A DNA stretch of 64,000 nucleotides from Brachybacterium sp036311905 (GCF_036311905.1 NZ_JAZDCH010000024.1:1-64000), one strand, 5' to 3'. Shown: positions 33,062 through 42,244, counted from the stretch's first letter. Numbers and translations are program-made. The notes: generated from the letters alone by a model not told the origin.

Positions 33062-35173
33062 GTGTCGCAGAGTGTCTACATCGCCAGCCCTGAGGGGATG
33101 ACCGGCAAGTCGATGGTGGCGTTCGGCCTCCTCGAAGCCCTCGCCTCCCGTTCCGATAGCGTCGGGGTGTTCCGCCCCGTGGTCAAGGCCGACGAGGCCC
33201 GCGACTACGCGATCGACCTCCTGACCGCGCACCCGGCGGTCACCCAGTCCTACGAGGACGCCGTCGGGGTGGACCACCAGTTGGTGCTGTCCGACCCGGA
33301 GGCCGCCCACGAGCAGATCCTGCGCCGCCACCGCGACCTCGCCGAGCGGTACTCGCTGCTGGTGGTCCTCGGCTCGGACTACGACGATCTCGCCAACCCC
33401 ACCGAGCTGTCCTTCAACGCGGAGGTCGCCGCGAACATCGGCGCCCCGGTGGTGGTGGTGCTCTCCGGGATGGAGCGCAGCCCCGATCAGCTGGCGGCCC
33501 TCGCGGTCGTCTCCATCGGGGAGTTCACCTCGCACCATGCGAGCCCGATCGCGGTGGTCGTGAACCGCTCCGACCCCGCCTCGCTCGAGGCGATCCAGCG
33601 TGCCGTGGCCGACCGGGTCGAGGTGCCGCTGGTCGCCGCGATCCCCGAGAACCCCGTGGTGATGGCCCCGACGGTGCAGGCCATCAAGGACTCGGTCGAC
33701 GGCACCCTGCTGCAGGGCAGCGAGGAGTGGCTGGGTCGCGTCTCGACGGGCACCGTGATCGCCGCGATGAGTCTGCCGAACGTGCTCAGTCGGCTCACCG
33801 AGAACTGCACCGTGGTCGCCCCCGGGGACCGCTACGACCTCCTGCCGGGCCTGGTCATGGCGCAGCAGTCGGGCACCTTCCCCTCGCTCGCCGCGATCGT
33901 GCTGACCGGCGGCTACGACGTGCCGGACGAGGTCAACCGCCTGATCGCCGGCGTGCAGCAGGATCTGCCGATCGTCGCGACCGAACTGGACACCTTCGAC
34001 ACGGCACTGCGGGTCTCCCGCACACGCGGCCGCCTCTCGGCGGGCAGCCCGCAGAAGGTCGACGCGGCCCGCCGCGCCGTCGGCGAGCACCTGCGCGCCG
34101 CCGAGCTGCTGGGCGTGCTCGACGTCGCCCGCAGCGAGGTGGTCACACCGATGATGTTCGAGTTCGAGCTGCTGGCCCGCGCCCGCGGGGAGAAGAAGAC
34201 CATCGTGCTGCCCGAGGGCGACGAGCCGCGCATCCTCGCCGCGGCCGAGGCGATCCTCGCACGCGGTGTCGCCGCGCTCATCCTCCTCGGCGACGAGACG
34301 GCGATCCGCGCGAAGGCCGCTCAGCTCGGCCACGACGTCTCCGAGGCGCGGATCGTCTCGCCGCAGGATTCCGAGCTGCTCGAGAAGTACGCCGCCGAGT
34401 ACACGCGGCTGCGCGCCCACAAGGGCATGACCCTCGAGAAGGCGCGGGACATCGTCCAGGACGTCTCCTACTTCGGCACGATGATGGTGCAGATGGGCGA
34501 GGCCGACGGCATGGTCTCCGGCGCCGTGCACTCGACGGCGCACACCATCCGTCCCAGCTTCGAGATCATCAAGACGAAGCCGGGCGCGAAGATCGTCTCC
34601 TCGGTGTTCCTCATGGCCCTCGAGGACCGCGTGCTGGTCTACGGCGACTGCGCCGTGAACCCGGATCCGACGGCCGAGCAGCTCGCCGACATCGCCGCGC
34701 AGTCCGCCGCCACCGCCGCGCAGTTCGGCATCGAGCCGCGCGTGGCGATGCTGTCCTACTCGACCGGCACCTCGGGCACGGGCGCCGACGTCGACAAGGT
34801 GCGCGAGGCAACCTCGCTGGTGCGCGCCGCGGATCCCTCGCTCGACGTGGAGGGCCCGATCCAGTACGACGCCGCGGTGGACGTCTCGGTCGCCAAGACC
34901 AAGCTTCCCGACTCCTCGGTGGCCGGGCGGGCGACGGTGTTCGTCTTTCCCGACCTCAACACCGGCAATAACACCTACAAGGCAGTACAGCGCTCCGCCG
35001 GCGCGATCGCGATCGGCCCTGTGCTGCAGGGCCTGAACAAGCCCGTCAACGACCTCTCCCGCGGCGCCCTGGTCGACGACATCATCAACACCGTGGTGAT
35101 CACCGCGATCCAGGCCCAGGCGGCCGACGCGGAGTCCGCGGCCACCCCCACCGAGCAGAAGGACCACGCATGA
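33062..35173 (+). CDS. pta: Phosphate acetyltransferase
   Basis: Pta forms acetyl phosphate from acetyl-CoA and phosphate; with AckA it gives acetate and ATP. The 703-residue protein is the long bacterial type. It has an N-terminal P-loop-like BioD/DethioB-type domain ('ASPEGMTGKSMVAFGL'), a middle DRTGG-like domain (about 220-340, with 'VAPGDRYDLLPGLVMAQQSG'), and a C-terminal PTA_PTB catalytic domain from about 370 ('KKTIVLPEGDEPRILAA', 'MVSGAVHSTAHTIRP', 'FPDLNTGNNTYK'). It overlaps ackA by 4 bases (ATGA). Confidence 0.97.
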   Translation: MSQSVYIASPEGMTGKSMVAFGLLEALASRSDSVGVFRPVVKADEARDYAIDLLTAHPAVTQSYEDAVGVDHQLVLSDPEAAHEQILRRHRDLAERYSLLVVLGSDYDDLANPTELSFNAEVAANIGAPVVVVLSGMERSPDQLAALAVVSIGEFTSHHASPIAVVVNRSDPASLEAIQRAVADRVEVPLVAAIPENPVVMAPTVQAIKDSVDGTLLQGSEEWLGRVSTGTVIAAMSLPNVLSRLTENCTVVAPGDRYDLLPGLVMAQQSGTFPSLAAIVLTGGYDVPDEVNRLIAGVQQDLPIVATELDTFDTALRVSRTRGRLSAGSPQKVDAARRAVGEHLRAAELLGVLDVARSEVVTPMMFEFELLARARGEKKTIVLPEGDEPRILAAAEAILARGVAALILLGDETAIRAKAAQLGHDVSEARIVSPQDSELLEKYAAEYTRLRAHKGMTLEKARDIVQDVSYFGTMMVQMGEADGMVSGAVHSTAHTIRPSFEIIKTKPGAKIVSSVFLMALEDRVLVYGDCAVNPDPTAEQLADIAAQSAATAAQFGIEPRVAMLSYSTGTSGTGADVDKVREATSLVRAADPSLDVEGPIQYDAAVDVSVAKTKLPDSSVAGRATVFVFPDLNTGNNTYKAVQRSAGAIAIGPVLQGLNKPVNDLSRGALVDDIINTVVITAIQAQAADAESAATPTEQKDHA

Positions 35174-36435
35174 GCGTCACCCCGTCGACCAGCACCTCCT
35201 CCGACAGCGCGGAGGGTGCCCCCCGCATCCCTGACGCTGCGACCGTCCTGGTGCTGAACTCGGGCTCCTCCTCGCTGAAGTTCCAGCTGCTGGATCCCGC
35301 CCGTGAGGAGGTCTTCGCCTCCGGCATCGTCGAGCGGATCGGCCAGGACCACGGCAGCGCCCGGCTCGAGACCGCTTCGGTCACCCAGCCGTACCAGGGC
35401 GAGGTGCCCGATCACGTGGTCGCCATGCAAGTGGTCATGCAGCTGTTCGAAGGGGCCGGGCTCTCCCTCGAGGAGGCGAACGTGGTCGCCGTCGGGCACC
35501 GGGTCGTCCAGGGCGGCGCGCGCTTCTCCTCCCCCACCCTCATCGATTCCTGGGTGCGGGACCAGATCGCGGATCTCGGCTCGCTCGCCCCGCTGCACAA
35601 CCCGGCCGCCGTCGACGGGATCGACGCCGCTCGCCGGCTGTTCCCAGGAATCCCGCACGTGGCGGTCTTCGACACCGCCTTCTTCACCTCCCTGCCGGAG
35701 GCGGCGCGCACCTACGCGCTGAACAAGCAGGTCGCCGACGAGTACCGGATCCGCCGCTACGGCGCCCACGGCACGAGCCACCGCTACGTCTCCGAGCAGG
35801 TCACCGCCCACTTCGCAGCCCAGGGGAAGGGCGGCTCCGACTTGCGCCAGATCGTGCTGCACCTCGGCAACGGCGCCTCCGCCTCGGCGGTGCGCGGCGG
35901 GGAGCCGGTGGACACCTCGATGGGCCTCACCCCGCTCGAGGGCCTGGTCATGGGCACCCGCACCGGGGACATCGACCCGTCGGTGTACGCCCATCTCTCC
36001 CGCAGCGCGGGCATGGACATCGACGAGATCGACACCCTGCTCAACAAGCAGTCCGGCATGCAGGGCCTGTGCGGGATGAGCGACTTCCGCGACATCACCG
36101 CCGCGATCCGCGACGGGAACCAGGAGGCGGAGCTCGCCATGCAGGTGTACGTGCACCGCCTGCGCAAGTACGTCGGCTCCTATGCCTTCGCGCTCGGCGG
36201 GCTCGACGCGATCACCTTCACGGCCGGGATCGGCGAGAACGTGCCGGAGGTGCGCGAGCGGGTGCTGGCGGACCTCGAGGGCTTCGGGATCCGGCTCGAT
36301 GCGGCCCGCAACGCCGAGCGGGCGAAGGGTGTGCGGGTCATCTCGGCCGACGACTCCGCGGTGACCGTGCTCATCGTCCCCACCGACGAGGAGCTCGCGA
36401 TCGCGCAGCAGGCCCTCGCGGTCGCCCGCGGCTGA
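35170..36435 (+). CDS. ackA: Acetate kinase
   Basis: AckA converts acetyl phosphate and ADP to acetate and ATP. The 421 residues carry an unusual N-terminal extension of about 23 Ser/Thr/Ala residues before 'VLVLNSGSSSLKFQLL'. Then come 'VGHRVVQGGARF', 'VFDTAFF', 'YGAHGTSHRYVSEQV', 'LGNGASASAVRGG', 'MGLTPLEGLVMGTR' and 'TFTAGIGEN'. All family phosphate and metal sites appear intact. It is translationally coupled to pta and is followed after 19 bases by a RibD-like reductase. Confidence 0.98.
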   Translation: MSVTPSTSTSSDSAEGAPRIPDAATVLVLNSGSSSLKFQLLDPAREEVFASGIVERIGQDHGSARLETASVTQPYQGEVPDHVVAMQVVMQLFEGAGLSLEEANVVAVGHRVVQGGARFSSPTLIDSWVRDQIADLGSLAPLHNPAAVDGIDAARRLFPGIPHVAVFDTAFFTSLPEAARTYALNKQVADEYRIRRYGAHGTSHRYVSEQVTAHFAAQGKGGSDLRQIVLHLGNGASASAVRGGEPVDTSMGLTPLEGLVMGTRTGDIDPSVYAHLSRSAGMDIDEIDTLLNKQSGMQGLCGMSDFRDITAAIRDGNQEAELAMQVYVHRLRKYVGSYAFALGGLDAITFTAGIGENVPEVRERVLADLEGFGIRLDAARNAERAKGVRVISADDSAVTVLIVPTDEELAIAQQALAVARG

Positions 36436-36454
36436 GGGTCGAGGCGAGAGCCCC

Positions 36455-37267
36455 ATGGCCCGGATCGACGCGCTGTGGCCGGAGGCCGCCGAGGACCTCC
36501 GCGAGGAGCAGATCCTCGCGGCCTACGCGCCGCCGCAGGTCCCCTGGCTGCGGATGAACTTCGTCGAGAGCCTCGACGGGGCCGTGACCCGGGAGGGGCT
36601 CTCCGGCGGACTCGGCGGCGCCGCGGACCGCCTGGTCTTCGACCTGATGCGGTGGTGGGCCGACGTGGTCCTGGTCGGGGCGGGCACGGCGCGCACGGAG
36701 GGCTACGGGTCGATGCGCCTGCCCGACGACGCCGCGTCCTGGCGCCTCGCGCACGGCCTCGCGGAGCAGCCCGTCCTCGCCCTCGTCTCGGGTCGGCTCG
36801 ACCTCGACCCGGCTTCGCCGCTCTTCGTCGGCGCCCCGGTCCGCCCGCTCGTGCTCACCGTCGGGGAGGCGCCCCGCCGGGCGAGGGAGCGTCTCGCGGA
36901 GGTGGCCGACGTGGTCGACGCCGGGACCTCCGTGGTCGATCCGGCCAGGGCCCGCGCCGTGCTGGCCGATCGCGGCCTCGGGCGGATCCACGCCGAGGGC
37001 GGGCCGACCCTCTTCGGCACCTTCCTCGCCGCGGGCGCGGTCGACGAGCTGTGCCTCACCCTCGCCCCGACGCTCGAGGCCGGGGGCGTGGGCCTGATCG
37101 CCCGTTCCCCGGAGTCCGCGCCGACCGCGATGCGGCTCGCCGGGATCCTCCGCGGCGACGACGAGCTGCTGCTGCGCTACACGGCCCGACCCGCGGATCA
37201 GGAGTCCCCGCGCGCCTCGGCGTCCGGGGACCCGTCCTCCTCCAGGACCGAGGCCCCGCTCTCGTAG
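36455..37267 (+). CDS. Pyrimidine reductase family protein (RibD C-terminal domain)
   Basis: The 270-residue protein has the RibD C-terminal/DHFR-like reductase fold: 'PWLRMNFVESLDGAVTREG' near residue 30, 'ADVVLVGAGTARTEGYG', 'GRIHAEGGPTLFGTFLAAG' near 180 and 'DELCLTLAPTLEAGG'. RibD-like reductases reduce 5-amino-6-ribosylamino-uracil, but this stand-alone protein lacks the deaminase domain. Its substrate is not shown. It starts 19 bases after ackA, perhaps in the same transcript. Its C-terminal tail overlaps the convergent gene by 70 bases. Confidence 0.85.
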   Translation: MARIDALWPEAAEDLREEQILAAYAPPQVPWLRMNFVESLDGAVTREGLSGGLGGAADRLVFDLMRWWADVVLVGAGTARTEGYGSMRLPDDAASWRLAHGLAEQPVLALVSGRLDLDPASPLFVGAPVRPLVLTVGEAPRRARERLAEVADVVDAGTSVVDPARARAVLADRGLGRIHAEGGPTLFGTFLAAGAVDELCLTLAPTLEAGGVGLIARSPESAPTAMRLAGILRGDDELLLRYTARPADQESPRASASGDPSSSRTEAPLS

Positions 37268-37728
37268 ACCGAGGTGGGCTGGTAGAAGCTGTAGGACGCC
37301 GCGGAGGAGGTGTACACCGAGCCGACGCCGTGCTCGGACGCCACCGGCTCGGTGCGGGGAGCGCCTGGCTCCTCCGTCGGCGCGGCAACACCCCCGGCGG
37401 CGCCCGTCGGAGCGCCCGCGGGATCCTCCCTCGCCGTCGCGGAACGTGCCGCAGCGGCGGTGAGCACCGAGGCCACGGCGGCGAGAGCCGCGGCACGGGC
37501 CGCGTCCTCCCGGGACGAGCGACCGCGCGGATCCGTGATCCTGTCCGCCGTCATCCCGGTCGCGGTCGACGCGCTCCGCCGGGTGCGCAGGACGGTCCCG
37601 GTCCGGGGGGTCGTCCCGCGGGTCCGCGGCTGATCGCTCCCGGCGCCGCCGTTCCCCGCGTTCGTGAGCTTGATCGTGACGGCGACGACCCCGAACATCA
37701 CCAGCACGAACACGAGGATTGCCTCCAT
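37198..37728 (-). CDS. Single-helix membrane protein with Thr/Ala-rich tail
   Basis: The 176-residue protein has an N-terminal helix 'EAILVFVLVMFGVVAVTIKL' (residues 2-21), then a long Ala/Thr/Arg-rich soluble part that ends with 'YSFYQPTSVYESGAS' and a Glu/Asp tail. No family is recognised. ATG at 37728 follows a purine-rich stretch. The gene overlaps the RibD-like reductase by 70 bases tail to tail, an unusually long convergent overlap that leaves some doubt about the true end of one of them. Confidence 0.6.
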   Translation of the reverse strand: MEAILVFVLVMFGVVAVTIKLTNAGNGGAGSDQPRTRGTTPRTGTVLRTRRSASTATGMTADRITDPRGRSSREDAARAAALAAVASVLTAAAARSATAREDPAGAPTGAAGGVAAPTEEPGAPRTEPVASEHGVGSVYTSSAASYSFYQPTSVYESGASVLEEDGSPDAEARGDS

Positions 37729-37893
37729 CGCCGCTCCCCCTGTCTCCTGCCGGATGTCTCCTGCCGATCCGGCACCGTCCCACCGCGGAACGGACTCAGT
37801 ATGCCAGGCGCCGGCTCCGCACGACAACGCGTCGCCAGCCCGCTGGACAGCCGGATATCCTGTGCTCCGCGTCCGCACGACCGAGGGGAATCG

Positions 37894-38463
37894 ATGTCCT
37901 ATCCGCCCGTTTACGGCCTGACTCCTGACTACTCCCAGCTCCCGCCACGTCGACGCCGAGGGGTGAAGCGCACGGTGTTCGGCGCGCTCGGGCTGGTGGC
38001 CAATGCCGTCGGACTGGTCGTGATGCCGATCGTCGCGGCGGTCCTCAGCGGCGTGGTGCTCTACTCCGCCAATACCGAGATGACTCCGCTGGATCCTGCC
38101 GGGGACACCTTCGAGGCCTCGACCTGGTCGATGTACTCCATCGCCGTGCCGCAGGAGGACCTCGACACGACGACCTGCGAGATCAAGGGCGAGGACATCT
38201 CGGTCGAGCGCGCCGAGCCGTCGGACACGTCGTTGGGATCGGTCGACGGCGTGCCCTACTACGACCTCTACACGGTGACCGTCTTCGGCGACCAGGAGGT
38301 CAGCGTGACCTGCACCGGCGGCGAGGCCGTCGCGCTGTGGGGTGCGGGCATGGGCGGATTCCTCCTCACCGTCGGCGTCGGCTTCCTGCTCCCGGTGGTG
38401 CTGGGGTTCGTCGCGCTGGTGATGACGATCTGGGGGATCGTCGCCCTGGTCCGCTCCGCCTGA
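37894..38463 (+). CDS. Membrane protein with extracytoplasmic loop
   Basis: The 189-residue protein has a Pro/Arg-rich head ('YSQLPPRRRRGVKRTVFG'), a first helix near residues 30-55 and a soluble loop of about 80 residues with two cysteines ('TTTCEIKGEDISVERAEP', 'SVTCTGGEAVALW'), which may form a disulfide. Two more hydrophobic segments end it ('LLTVGVGFLLPVVLGFVALV'). No family is assigned. ATG at 37894 follows GAGGGGAA, and TATCCT at 37857-37862 is a candidate -10. Confidence 0.75.
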   Translation: MSYPPVYGLTPDYSQLPPRRRRGVKRTVFGALGLVANAVGLVVMPIVAAVLSGVVLYSANTEMTPLDPAGDTFEASTWSMYSIAVPQEDLDTTTCEIKGEDISVERAEPSDTSLGSVDGVPYYDLYTVTVFGDQEVSVTCTGGEAVALWGAGMGGFLLTVGVGFLLPVVLGFVALVMTIWGIVALVRSA

Positions 38464-38469
38464 GCAGGG

Positions 38470-38499
38470 CTCCGCCCCTCCGCCGGGGAGGGAGCGGAG
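38470..38499. terminator. GC-rich hairpin between the membrane gene and guaB3
   Basis: CTCCGCCCCTCC (38470-38481) pairs with GGAGGG at 38487-38492 and GCGGAG at 38494-38499, with one bulged A. It lies 6 bases after the membrane gene's stop and just beyond the end of guaB3 on the other strand. It may stop both. Confidence 0.7.
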
Positions 38500-38503
38500 G
38501 GCC

Positions 38504-39613
38504 TCAGGCGGTGGTGACGACCTCGATGCGCTGGAACTCCTTGAGGTCCGTGTAGCCCGTCGTGGCCATCGCGTGGCGCAGGGCGCCGACCAAGTTGGTG
38601 GTGCCGTCGGCCGCGAGCGAGGGGCCGAAGAGGATCTGCTCGAGCGTGCCGGCGGTGCCGACCTGCACGCGGTGGCCGCGGGTCAGCGTCGGGTGGTGCG
38701 CCTCGCTGCCCCAGTGGTGGCCGCGGCCGGGGGCCTCCTCGGCCCGGGCGAGGGCCGCGCCGACCATGAGCCCATCGGCCCCGCAGGCGATCGCCTTGAC
38801 GAGGTCGCCGGAGCGGCCCAGGCCGCCGTCGGCGATGACGTGCACGTAGCGGCCGCCGGACTCGTCCATGTAGTCGCGGCGCGCCGCGGCGACGTCCGCC
38901 ACCGCGCTCGCGAGCGGCACGGTGATGCCGAGGGTCTCCTGGGTGGTCTGCGAGGCGCCGCCGCCGAAGCCGACGAGCACGCCCGCGGCGCCGGTGCGCA
39001 TGAGGTGCAGGGCCGCGGTGTAGGTCGCGCAGCCGCCGACGATGACGGGCACGTCGAGCTCGTAGATGAAACGCTTGAGGTTCAGCGGCTCCCGACCGGT
39101 GGAGACGTGCTCCGCGGAGACCGTGGTGCCGCGGATGAAGAAGAGATCCACACCGGCGTCGACGACCGTCTTCCAGTGCTCCTGCGTGCGCTGCGGGGAG
39201 AGGGACCCTGCGGCGGTCACGCCCGCGTCGCGCAGCTGGCGGATGCGGTCGCGGATCAGCTCGGCCTGCACCGGGGCGGAGTAGGCCTCGCGCATGACGG
39301 CGACGACGTCCTCGTCGGAGGCGGCGGCGATGCGATCGAACTGGGCCGTCGGGTCCTCGTAGCGCGTCCACAGGCCCTCGAGGTCGAGCACGCCCAGCCC
39401 GCCGTGGCGGCCGAGCGCGATCGCCGTCTCGGGGGACATGAGGGAGTCCATCGGCGCGGCGAAGATCGGGATGTCGAAGTGGTAGGCGTCCACCTGCCAG
39501 GACGTCGAGACGTCCTCGGGGTCGCGCGTGCGCCGGGAGGGCACCACCGCCACGTCGTCGAAGCTGTAGCTGCGGCGTCCCCGCTTGTTGCGGCCGATCT
39601 CGATCTCGTTCAT
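38504..39613 (-). CDS. guaB3: GuaB3 family IMP dehydrogenase-related protein
   Basis: The 369-residue TIM-barrel protein is the short actinobacterial GuaB3 paralogue without CBS domains. It shows 'IEIGRNKRGRRSYSFDDVAV', 'PIFAAPMDSLMSPETAIALG', 'VPVIVGGCATYTAALHLMR' and 'VGFGGGASQTTQETLGI'; the last replaces the catalytic Cys loop of true IMPDH. Its reaction is not established here; related proteins have been linked to GMP reductase activity. Start: ATG at 39613 or GTG 39616. It is downstream of guaB and the exonuclease on the same strand. Confidence 0.94.
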   Translation of the reverse strand: MNEIEIGRNKRGRRSYSFDDVAVVPSRRTRDPEDVSTSWQVDAYHFDIPIFAAPMDSLMSPETAIALGRHGGLGVLDLEGLWTRYEDPTAQFDRIAAASDEDVVAVMREAYSAPVQAELIRDRIRQLRDAGVTAAGSLSPQRTQEHWKTVVDAGVDLFFIRGTTVSAEHVSTGREPLNLKRFIYELDVPVIVGGCATYTAALHLMRTGAAGVLVGFGGGASQTTQETLGITVPLASAVADVAAARRDYMDESGGRYVHVIADGGLGRSGDLVKAIACGADGLMVGAALARAEEAPGRGHHWGSEAHHPTLTRGHRVQVGTAGTLEQILFGPSLAADGTTNLVGALRHAMATTGYTDLKEFQRIEVVTTA

Positions 39614-39653
39614 CACGCGGGGCAGTCTATCGGCGCGTGCCGATCCGGGACGC

Positions 39654-40364
39654 TCACAGCGGCCAGGTCTCCTTGGCGTCCGGGGTCTTCCCCTGCTTCT
39701 GCAGGTAGCGGTTGAAGCTCTCGGCGCTCTCGCGATGCCACGCGATCTGCTTCTGGTGCAGCTCGGCGAGGTCCGCCCGGGCGATCTCGGGGAACTTCGC
39801 GGCGAGCGCGCGCAGCACGTCGAGGGTCGCGGAGACGTCCACGTCGGCGGTGTGGAGCGCGCCGTCCTGCTGGACCCCGTACAGCTCGATCAGGTCCACG
39901 AGGCGGCGCTTGCCCTTCCGCCAGCGGTCCAGGGCCCGGTCGATCACGAGCGGGTCGACGACGGGGGCGATGTCGTGCCCGAGCCGCTCGGCGAGGGTGG
40001 GCAGGCCCAGGCGACGCAGCTCGTTCTCGAGGATCTGCAGGTCGAAGCTGCCGTTGAAGGCGACGATCGGCACATCCGCCCGGAGCGCGTCCGCGAGCAT
40101 CTCCGCGACCTCGGCGAGGGCCTCGGCGGGCGCCATCCCGTGCTCCCGGGCGTGGGCGGTGGAGATGCCGTGCACCCGCTGCGCCGGCTCGGGGATGTCC
40201 ATGCCGGGGTCGATCAGCCAGGTGGCGACCGTCTCGTGCGCCCGACCCGGCCCGACGGAGTGCACGAGCGCGACGGTGACGATGCGATCCGCGGCGACGT
40301 CGGTGCCGGTGGTCTCCGTGTCGAAACCGAGCAGGGGACGGTCCAGCCAGGAGGAGGTGCTCAT
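39654..40364 (-). CDS. DEDDh 3'-5' exonuclease (DNA polymerase III epsilon-like)
   Basis: The 236-residue exonuclease has all DEDDh motifs: Exo I 'LGFDTETTGTD' near residue 15, Exo II 'FNGSFDLQILENEL' and Exo III 'GALHTADVDVSATLDVL'. Members of this DnaQ-like group process DNA or RNA ends; the actinobacterial stand-alone version is not proved to be the replicative proofreader. It lies between guaB and guaB3 on the same strand, with 166- and 40-base gaps. Confidence 0.9.
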   Translation of the reverse strand: MSTSSWLDRPLLGFDTETTGTDVAADRIVTVALVHSVGPGRAHETVATWLIDPGMDIPEPAQRVHGISTAHAREHGMAPAEALAEVAEMLADALRADVPIVAFNGSFDLQILENELRRLGLPTLAERLGHDIAPVVDPLVIDRALDRWRKGKRRLVDLIELYGVQQDGALHTADVDVSATLDVLRALAAKFPEIARADLAELHQKQIAWHRESAESFNRYLQKQGKTPDAKETWPL

Positions 40365-40507
40365 GCCCCCACCCTAGGGGCACTCCCCCACGGACGAGCC
40401 CCTGCGGGCGGGACGGTGGACGGCGGGGTCCTGGGGAGGGATGATCCCCCTTTGACGGCCAGGTCCGCGACCGCTTCGGGGTGGTGTGGCTGATCGGGTT
40501 CGAGCAC

Positions 40508-40525
40508 GGCGGCGACGAGGCCGCC
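40508..40525 (-). terminator. Hairpin near the guaB stop
   Basis: GGCGGC (40508-40513) and GCCGCC (40520-40525) form a 6-bp stem with a 6-base loop, immediately beyond the guaB stop on the minus strand. It is a candidate terminator of medium strength. The remaining gap to the exonuclease holds no gene I can see. Confidence 0.45.
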
Positions 40526-40530
40526 CCGGC

Positions 40531-42030
40531 TCAGCGCGCCGAGTAGTTCGGGGCTTCCATGATCGCGGCCATGTCGTGCGGGTGGGACTCCTTGAGGCCC
40601 GCCGGGGTGATGCGCACGAACTGCCCGCGCTCCTTGAGCTCGGCGACATTCTGCGCGCCGACGTAGAACATCGACTGGTGCAGGCCGCCGACGAGCTGGT
40701 GCACGACGGAGCCGAGCTGCCCCTTGTAGGCGACGCGGCCCTCGATGCCCTCGGGGACGATCTTGTCGTCGCTGGAGACGTCGGCCTGGAAGTAGCGGTC
40801 CTTGGAGAAGGACTTCTTGCCGCGCGAGGCCATGGCGCCGAGCGAGCCCATGCCGCGGTAGGCCTTGAACTGCTTGCCGCCGACGAGGACGACCTCGCCC
40901 GGGGACTCCTCGGTGCCGGCCAGGAGGGAGCCGAGCATGACCGTGTCGGCGCCTGCCACGAGGGCCTTGGCGATGTCGCCCGAGTACTGCAGGCCGCCGT
41001 CGCCGATGAGCGGGACGCCCGCGGGCTTGGTGGCCTTGGAGGCCTCATGGATCGCGGTGATCTGGGGGACGCCGACGCCGGCGACCACGCGGGTGGTGCA
41101 GATCGAGCCGGGTCCCACGCCCACCTTGACCGCGTCGGCGCCCGCGTCGACGAGCGCCTGCGCGCCCGCGCGGGTGGCGACGTTGCCGCCGATCACCTGC
41201 ACGCCCGCGAAGGCCGGATCGGACTTGATGCGGGCGATCATCTCGAGCGCCAGGCGGGCGTGGCCGTTGGCGGTGTCGACGACGAGCACGTCGACGCCGG
41301 CATCGAGCAGGGCCCCCGCGCGCTCGAGCGAGTCGCCGAAGAAGCCGACGCCCGCGCCGACGAGCAGGCGGCCCTGGGCGTCCTTGGAGGCGTCGGGGAA
41401 CTGCTCGGACTTCACGAAGTCCTTCACGGTGATCAGGCCGGTGAGCTTCCCGTCGGCGTCGATCAGGGGGAGGCGCTCGCGCTTGTTCCGGCGCAGCAGG
41501 GCGGTCGCCTCCTCGTGGGAGACGTCGCTGGGGGCGGTGAACACCTCGGTGGTCATCACCTCGCCCACGCGGGTGGTGGCCCACTCGGCGACGGGGATGA
41601 AGCGCAGGTCGCGGTTGGTGCAGATGCCGAGGAGGCGCTTGTCCTCGTCGACCACCGGCAGGCCGGAGACGCGGTACTGACCGCAGACGGCGTCGAAGTC
41701 CTCGAGGGTCGCGTCCAGGCCGATGGTGACCGGGTTCGTGATGCGACCGGTCTGGGTGCGCTTGACCAGGTCGACCTGGTGGGCCTGGTCATCGATCGAG
41801 AGATTGCGGTGGAGGATGCCGATGCCGCCGTGGCGGGCCATGGCGATCGCCATGCGGGACTCGGTCACGGTGTCCATCGCGGCGGAGGCCAGCGGGATCC
41901 GCAGGGTGATCTCCTTGGTGAGCCGGCTGGAGGTGTCCGCCTCGGAGGGGATCACGTCGGTCTCCCCCGGCAGCAGCAGCACGTCGTCGTAGGTGAGTCC
42001 GATGAAACCGAAGGGATCCGCGCTCGTCAT
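40531..42030 (-). CDS. guaB: IMP dehydrogenase
   Basis: GuaB oxidises IMP to XMP with NAD, the rate-limiting step to GMP. The 499-residue protein has the split TIM barrel with two CBS domains inserted at about residues 95-215 ('TNRDLRFIPVAEWATTRV', 'EVMTTEVFTA'), the catalytic Cys loop 'GVGPGSICTTRVVAGVG' near residue 310, 'MLGSLLAGTEESPGE' and the flap 'YRGMGSLGAM'. The ATG at 42030 gives the standard start 'PFGFIGLTYDDVLLLPGE'. It heads a minus-strand run with the exonuclease and guaB3. Confidence 0.98.
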   Translation of the reverse strand: MTSADPFGFIGLTYDDVLLLPGETDVIPSEADTSSRLTKEITLRIPLASAAMDTVTESRMAIAMARHGGIGILHRNLSIDDQAHQVDLVKRTQTGRITNPVTIGLDATLEDFDAVCGQYRVSGLPVVDEDKRLLGICTNRDLRFIPVAEWATTRVGEVMTTEVFTAPSDVSHEEATALLRRNKRERLPLIDADGKLTGLITVKDFVKSEQFPDASKDAQGRLLVGAGVGFFGDSLERAGALLDAGVDVLVVDTANGHARLALEMIARIKSDPAFAGVQVIGGNVATRAGAQALVDAGADAVKVGVGPGSICTTRVVAGVGVPQITAIHEASKATKPAGVPLIGDGGLQYSGDIAKALVAGADTVMLGSLLAGTEESPGEVVLVGGKQFKAYRGMGSLGAMASRGKKSFSKDRYFQADVSSDDKIVPEGIEGRVAYKGQLGSVVHQLVGGLHQSMFYVGAQNVAELKERGQFVRITPAGLKESHPHDMAAIMEAPNYSAR

Positions 42031-42208
42031 GCACCGATGGTAGCCGCGCAGGGCGAGGGGGTGCAGTGTCGCTCGCCACGTCCTCCCGCCCGCTCCGAAT
42101 CCCGCCTGACCTGCCTGGACGCCCTGACGGGCCGCGATATCCATGCACGCCGCGGACGGAACGAGCCGAGGATCACGTCGCCGCGCGGGCCGCGACGCCG
42201 AGGCTGTC

Positions 42209-42241
42209 GTTCATCTGTCGTTCACACCCCCGTCATCTTGG
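42209..42241 (+). promoter_or_regulatory. Three 11-base direct repeats resembling a PHO box, upstream of pit
   Basis: GTTCATCTGTC (42209-42219), GTTCACACCCC (42220-42230) and the looser CGTCATCTTGG (42231-42241) lie head to tail, each 11 bases. This matches the actinobacterial PhoP box, two or more 11-base repeats with GTTCA at their start. The third repeat is weakest. A TAGAGT hexamer at 42245-42250 is a good -10, so the repeats occupy the -35 area. Confidence 0.7.
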
Positions 42242-42244
42242 GCC

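Noticed and set aside
40485..40530. tRNA-like GGTTCGA sequence
   Set aside because: No acceptor or anticodon stem can be folded around it; it is part of the gap after guaB.
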